64,000 nucleotides of DNA, taken from NCBI GenBank assembly GCA_041879415.1, contig CP090851.1:1116001-1180000 (forward strand), given 5' to 3'. The DNA comes from Vibrio chagasii. GTDB taxonomy: Bacteria; Pseudomonadota; Gammaproteobacteria; Enterobacterales; Vibrionaceae. A program made the translations under genes and the position numbers. Below the pieces are notes generated by a model. It saw only the letters and a program-made list of their open reading frames with translations, was not told the origin of the DNA and did no database searches. Positions 60,086 through 64,000 of this stretch are shown piece by piece (within the stretch, counting starts at the first letter, position 1; each line of letters begins with the position of its first letter).

Positions 60086-61882
60086 TCAGGCGTGCGATTG
60101 CACACTGCCATAGAGTGTTTGATAAAGTCCTTGTTGTTCAACCAGTTCACCATGTGTTCCCGTCTGTGTGACTTGTCCATCTTCTAAAACATAGATTAGA
60201 TCGGCTTGTTTCACCGCTGATAAGCGATGAGCCACGATTAAAGTTGTGCGGTCTTTCAAAAACTCACTCAACGCTTTATGCAGTGCAGACTCTGTTGCCG
60301 TATCTAATGCTGATGTTGCTTCATCAAGAATAACAAACTTAGGATTGCTCAGCACCATACGAGCAATGGCTAGACGTTGTCGTTGACCACCTGAAAGGCG
60401 AACACCGTTCCTACCAATTTGAGTATCTAAGCCGTTACTCAACTGCTTGATCACGTCTTGCATTTGAGAGACTTCAAGCGCGCGCCACAACGACATTTCA
60501 TCGTAGTCAGCACCAAGGGTCAGATTATGCCTTAATGTATCGTTGAAGAGTATAGGTTGTTGTAAAACAACAGCAATTTGATTGCGTATAATATCAAAAC
60601 TGATGTCATCGGTGGTTTCACCGTTGTAGCGAATACATCCAGAGTCTGCTTGATAAACCCCAATCAGCAATTGGATTAGCGTGGATTTGCCGCCACCACT
60701 AGCCCCAACCAATGCCACTTTTTTACCAGCAGGTATGTGCAGCGAGAGGTTATTTAAAACAGTGTTTTCTAATGTGTAAGAGAATGTAACGTTATCAATG
60801 TCGACTGTCACTTCTTCATCATCACTGAACGGGTTCACTTTGCTGACTGGGCGCTTCTCTTCTTCTAGTTGTAGAAGGTCATTTATACGTTGCAGCGCTG
60901 CTTTAGCGCTATACCAAGAGAATTGAATACCGAGCAGCTCTTGTACCGGGCCTAACATAAACCACAGGTAGCCGAATACAGCAAAAATTTGACCAATGGT
61001 TAAGTCACTGAATAGCACCATTAGCATGGCTACCGCGCGAAACAGTTCAAAACCTAGTAAGAAGAGCAGAAAAGAAACTCGACCAGCGGCTTCTGATTGC
61101 CATGCATATTTGTCAGCATCGATTCTTACTTGGTTCGCTTGAACTTTGAGTTCATCAAGGAAAATACGTTCTTTGTTAGCTGCACGCAGTTGATAGATGC
61201 CGTCTAGTGTTTCAACTAATCGGTTTTGAAAACGTTCAAACGATTGGTTCTCGTGTTTCTTTAAGTGCTTAACTTTACTACCTAGTTTACGTGAGAAGTA
61301 AATGACAACAGGATTGACCAGTAGAATGAACAGGCCTAAACGCCACTCTAACCACAATAGAACGATCGCTGTGCCGAACACAGTTAAAAAGCTGATTAGG
61401 AATTTAGACAGTGTTGAACCAATAAACTTATCGATGGTCTCTATGTCTGTGATCAAGTGAGCATTGATGCCACCACTGCCTTTTGTCTCGTACTGCCTGA
61501 TGCTGATACGACCAAGTTTGTCGATCATCTTGCTGCGCATCTTATAAGTGATGGTTTTAGAGACTAGAGTGAACTGACGTCCTTGAAGGATATTAAGCCC
61601 TTGGCTGACAGTGCGCATCAAAATGACAAGTAAAAGAGTCAACGCAATATAGCCAGTAGGCGTTTGCATTGAGGTTGGCAGCAGATGGTTCATCATCTCA
61701 AGCCCAGATGCTGGCTTGTCGAGAAGTACCTCATCCACCATAAGTGGCATGAGCAGCGGGATAGGGACACTGATTAGTGTCGCGAGCACCGCGATGATGT
61801 TGGCAAACACCAGTTTGGACTTGTGTTTTTTTACTTGAGTTATCAGCCAAGAACGGCTAATAGTGTCATCTGAATTGGTCAT
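60086..61882 (-). CDS. ABC exporter (fused membrane and ATPase domains)
   Basis: A 598-residue half-transporter. A six-helix type IV membrane domain (about 20-300) is followed by an ATPase with Walker A GASGGGKST, Q-loop VVLQQPILF, signature LSGGQRQR, Walker B FVILDEATSALD and H-loop IVAHRLSA. The layout is that of the MsbA/LmrA/peptide-exporter group. There is no peptidase C39 domain, so it is not a bacteriocin-type or LapB-type exporter, and the substrate is unknown. It sits 66 bp upstream of letA on the same strand and may be co-transcribed with the lipid-transport genes; E. coli has no such gene at this point. Confidence 0.9.
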   Translation of the reverse strand: MTNSDDTISRSWLITQVKKHKSKLVFANIIAVLATLISVPIPLLMPLMVDEVLLDKPASGLEMMNHLLPTSMQTPTGYIALTLLLVILMRTVSQGLNILQGRQFTLVSKTITYKMRSKMIDKLGRISIRQYETKGSGGINAHLITDIETIDKFIGSTLSKFLISFLTVFGTAIVLLWLEWRLGLFILLVNPVVIYFSRKLGSKVKHLKKHENQSFERFQNRLVETLDGIYQLRAANKERIFLDELKVQANQVRIDADKYAWQSEAAGRVSFLLFLLGFELFRAVAMLMVLFSDLTIGQIFAVFGYLWFMLGPVQELLGIQFSWYSAKAALQRINDLLQLEEEKRPVSKVNPFSDDEEVTVDIDNVTFSYTLENTVLNNLSLHIPAGKKVALVGASGGGKSTLIQLLIGVYQADSGCIRYNGETTDDISFDIIRNQIAVVLQQPILFNDTLRHNLTLGADYDEMSLWRALEVSQMQDVIKQLSNGLDTQIGRNGVRLSGGQRQRLAIARMVLSNPKFVILDEATSALDTATESALHKALSEFLKDRTTLIVAHRLSAVKQADLIYVLEDGQVTQTGTHGELVEQQGLYQTLYGSVQSHA

Positions 61883-61972
61883 TTTAATGAGAATAAGTCC
61901 TATTTAGGTGGGTGGTCGCATTCTACTGTGTTCTCTTAATAATGGAAGTCACAATTTAATTGGAAGTTAATA

Positions 61973-62446
61973 ATGAAAATAGAACATTACCATCGCTTAA
62001 CCAAACAAGCCGTTGCATTAATCGAATCAGAAACCGATATGATCGCAAATTTGTCAAATATCAGTGCATTACTGTCGATGGAACTTGACGATCTTAACTG
62101 GGCAGGCTTTTACTTAATGAAGGGCGATGAATTGGTTCTTGGTCCATTTCAAGGTAAACCTGCATGTGTACGTATCCCTGTTGGCCGTGGTGTATGTGGT
62201 ACTGCAGTGGCAACGAACTCTGTTCAACGTATATACGACGTGCATGAGTTTGAGGGTCACATTGCTTGTGACGCTGCAAGTAACTCCGAAATCGTGATTC
62301 CGTTTTCGATTGATGGAAAAGTAGCGGGTGTACTTGACATCGATAGCCCAAATGTTGGTCGATTTAGCGAAATTGACGAGGAAGGACTGACGTTTTTCAT
62401 GGCTGAAGTGGAAAAGCTGCTTAATTCGCACGCGAACAAGGCATAA
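61973..62446 (+). CDS. msrC: Free methionine-(R)-sulfoxide reductase (GAF domain, YebR)
   Basis: A 157-residue single GAF domain enzyme that reduces free methionine-R-sulfoxide. The three functional cysteines are present at Cys65, Cys75 and Cys99 (KPACVRI, RGVCGTA, HIACDAA), with the same 10- and 24-residue spacing as E. coli fRMsr. SNSEIVIPF and VLDIDSP complete the active site. It is divergent from the ABC exporter and 97 bp upstream of proQ, matching the E. coli yebR-proQ-prc order. Confidence 0.95.
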   Translation: MKIEHYHRLTKQAVALIESETDMIANLSNISALLSMELDDLNWAGFYLMKGDELVLGPFQGKPACVRIPVGRGVCGTAVATNSVQRIYDVHEFEGHIACDAASNSEIVIPFSIDGKVAGVLDIDSPNVGRFSEIDEEGLTFFMAEVEKLLNSHANKA

Positions 62447-62543
62447 ATTATTCTCTTACTGTGGTTTTTCCCAAGCATCTCTCTATAATACGTAAAAATA
62501 TTTTCTTAATGCTCGCGGAAAACCGCAAAAACCAGGAACCCAC

Positions 62544-63167
62544 ATGGAAAACACTGAAAAGTTAAAAAACAGCAAAGAAGTTATCGCATATATTGCTGAA
62601 TGTTTCCCTAAATGCTTTACTTTAGAAGGTGAAGCGAAGCCACTTAAAATTGGTATTTTTCAAGATCTTGCTGAACGTCTAAATGAAGACGAAAAAGTAA
62701 GTAAGACTCAGCTTCGTGCAGCGTTAAGACAGTACACATCATCATGGCGTTACCTGCACGGCGTAAAAGCTGGTGCAGAGCGTGTTGACCTAGACGGCAA
62801 CGCGTGTGGCACACTAGAAGAAGAGCACGTTGAGCACGCTAAAGCTACACTTGCAGAAAGCAAAGCTAAAGTTCAAGCTCGTCGTAAAGAGCAAGCACAA
62901 AAAGCTCGTGAAGAAGGCAAAGCGAAACCTAAGGCGAAGAAAGCTCCACAGCCTCGTCGCCAAGCGCCTAAAGCACCAAAAGTAGAAAAGCCTGTAGAAA
63001 CACGCGCTTTGAACGCTGACGAATTCATCGCTGGCAAAGAAGTAAATGTGAACATGGGTAAAGGAAACATGGCTGCGACCATTGTTGAAATCAATAAGGA
63101 AGATGTACGTGTTCAGTTAGCAAACGGCCTACAAATGGTTGTTAAAGCGGAGCACTTGCGCGCTTAA
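62544..63167 (+). CDS. proQ: RNA chaperone ProQ
   Basis: A 207-residue RNA-binding protein. The N-terminal FinO/ProQ domain (residues 1-120) has [30 protein letters not shown] and [30 protein letters not shown] lysine/alanine-rich linker (about 120-155) and a C-terminal Tudor-like domain ([38 protein letters not shown]) follow. ProQ binds 3' ends and structured sRNAs and affects osmotic and transport genes. AGGAA precedes the ATG; prc follows 17 bases after the stop. Confidence 0.97.
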   Translation: MENTEKLKNSKEVIAYIAECFPKCFTLEGEAKPLKIGIFQDLAERLNEDEKVSKTQLRAALRQYTSSWRYLHGVKAGAERVDLDGNACGTLEEEHVEHAKATLAESKAKVQARRKEQAQKAREEGKAKPKAKKAPQPRRQAPKAPKVEKPVETRALNADEFIAGKEVNVNMGKGNMAATIVEINKEDVRVQLANGLQMVVKAEHLRA

Positions 63168-63184
63168 AGGAGATACTCCTACGC

Positions 63185-64000
63185 ATGAAATGCCGTTCAA
63201 AATTGACACTGATTGCTGCTAGCTTTTTGCTAGCAGCTTCAGCTCAGGCTCTTGAAGCCAAATTAGATCAGGACGATTTACCTCTACTCGCTCCTGAGGT
63301 CCAACACGAAACTGCTAGTAAACGTGTTACTTCTCGATTTACTCGTTCCCACTATAAACACTTCAATCTCAACGACGATTTTTCTCAAGCTATCTTTAAT
63401 CGTTACTTAGAGATGCTGGATTACAATCGTAATATCTTCACTCAAGCTGATATTGACTCTTTCTCTGCGGCATCTAAACAAATTGATGACCAGTTAAAAG
63501 CAGGCAACAACCAGATTGCTTTCGATGTTTACAATTTGTCTATGCAGAAGCGTTTTGAACGTTTTCAGTATGCACTGTCTTTGCTCGATAACGAGATCAA
63601 GTTCGATACCGATGAAACTATTGAACTGAATCGCAGTGAGGCTGCGTGGCCGAAAGATATCGCTGAAGTGAATGAGCTTTGGAGAAAACGCGTTAAATAT
63701 GATGCGTTGAATCTAAAGTTGACTGGTAAAGAGTGGCCAGAAATTCAAGAAGTTTTGGAAAAGCGTTACAACAATGCGATGAAGCGTATCACGCAATCGC
63801 ATAACGAAGATGCTTTCCAGATCTACATGAACGCATTTGCGCGAGAGGTTGACCCTCATACTAGTTATCTTTCTCCTAGAAATGCAGAGCAATTCCAATC
63901 TGAGATGAACCTATCTTTGGAAGGGATTGGTGCTGTGCTTCAAATGACAGACGACTACACCGTTATTCGTTCTTTAGTTGCTGGTGGACCGGCTTCTAAC
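63185..64000 (+). CDS. prc: Tail-specific protease Prc, N-terminal part (runs off the window)
   Basis: The first 272 codons of a long frame that is still open at the window end. A signal peptide (MKCRSKLTLIAASFLLAASAQA) is followed by the Prc/Tsp N-terminal helical region (RFTRSHYKHFNLNDDFSQ, FNRYLEMLDYNRNIFTQADI) and the beginning of the PDZ domain (NLSLEGIGAVLQMTDDYTVI). Prc degrades tagged or misfolded periplasmic proteins and controls peptidoglycan hydrolases with NlpI. It follows proQ after 17 bases, and the two are co-transcribed in E. coli. The serine/lysine catalytic region lies outside the window. Confidence 0.95.
   Translation, partial: MKCRSKLTLIAASFLLAASAQALEAKLDQDDLPLLAPEVQHETASKRVTSRFTRSHYKHFNLNDDFSQAIFNRYLEMLDYNRNIFTQADIDSFSAASKQIDDQLKAGNNQIAFDVYNLSMQKRFERFQYALSLLDNEIKFDTDETIELNRSEAAWPKDIAEVNELWRKRVKYDALNLKLTGKEWPEIQEVLEKRYNNAMKRITQSHNEDAFQIYMNAFAREVDPHTSYLSPRNAEQFQSEMNLSLEGIGAVLQMTDDYTVIRSLVAGGPASN

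Overview
The window reads as a chromosomal segment of a marine Vibrio, possibly of the Splendidus group (inferred from gene content, synteny and about 44% GC outside the repeat array; not tested). No tRNA, rRNA, CRISPR array, insertion sequence or prophage was seen. Both ends cut genes: an HD-GYP phosphodiesterase on the left and the tail-specific protease Prc on the right.

Layout. 1-1.1 kb: HD-GYP protein. 1.4-10.4 kb: a complete methylcitrate (propionate) operon, GntR regulator-prpB-prpC-acnD-prpF-prpE, with palindromic operator candidates before the regulator. 10.5-13.8 kb: small envelope proteins, an acetyltransferase and a NUDIX protein with a degenerate PAP2 tail. 13.9-18.3 kb: a HAD phosphatase, the queuosine genes queE and queC, and a TPR-GGDEF protein. 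18.4-38 kb: a biofilm/adhesion locus with a DUF2750 protein, an OmpA-like protein and a TolC-like channel, divergent from a 5,565-residue RTX adhesin whose core is 39 tandem 309-bp repeats. 38-42.3 kb: rlmI, a chemoreceptor, acyP, tusE and yccA. 42.6-46.9 kb: the amino-acid ABC importer aapJQMP. 47.4-54.2 kb: a Met8-type siroheme enzyme with an eroded methyltransferase tail, yajQ, a DAHP synthase, a divergent orphan PEP-synthase-like domain, a DUF4442 protein, an unknown membrane protein and a CvfB-like S1 protein. 54.5-64 kb: rsmF-letB-letA, an ABC exporter, then msrC-proQ-prc, close to the enterobacterial yebU-yebT-yebS / yebR / proQ-prc neighbourhood.

How the genes work together. The prp genes turn propionyl-CoA and oxaloacetate into pyruvate and succinate, using the AcnD/PrpF route in place of PrpD. 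The giant adhesin carries an N-terminal retention module with a TAAG LapG-type cleavage site and a C-terminal RTX/type I secretion signal. The divergent TolC-OmpA pair probably supplies its outer-membrane channel and a cell-wall anchor. The inner-membrane ABC/HlyD pair and LapD/LapG are not in this window. Nearby c-di-GMP genes (HD-GYP, GGDEF, and YajQ by family) fit surface-attachment biology, but no link is shown by the sequence.

The most notable observations are the perfectly homogenised high-GC repeat array, a hairpin that hides the letA ribosome-binding site, an apparently catalytically dead PEP-synthase domain opposite a PEP-consuming DAHP synthase, and two eroded fusion domains (PAP2 and SUMT).
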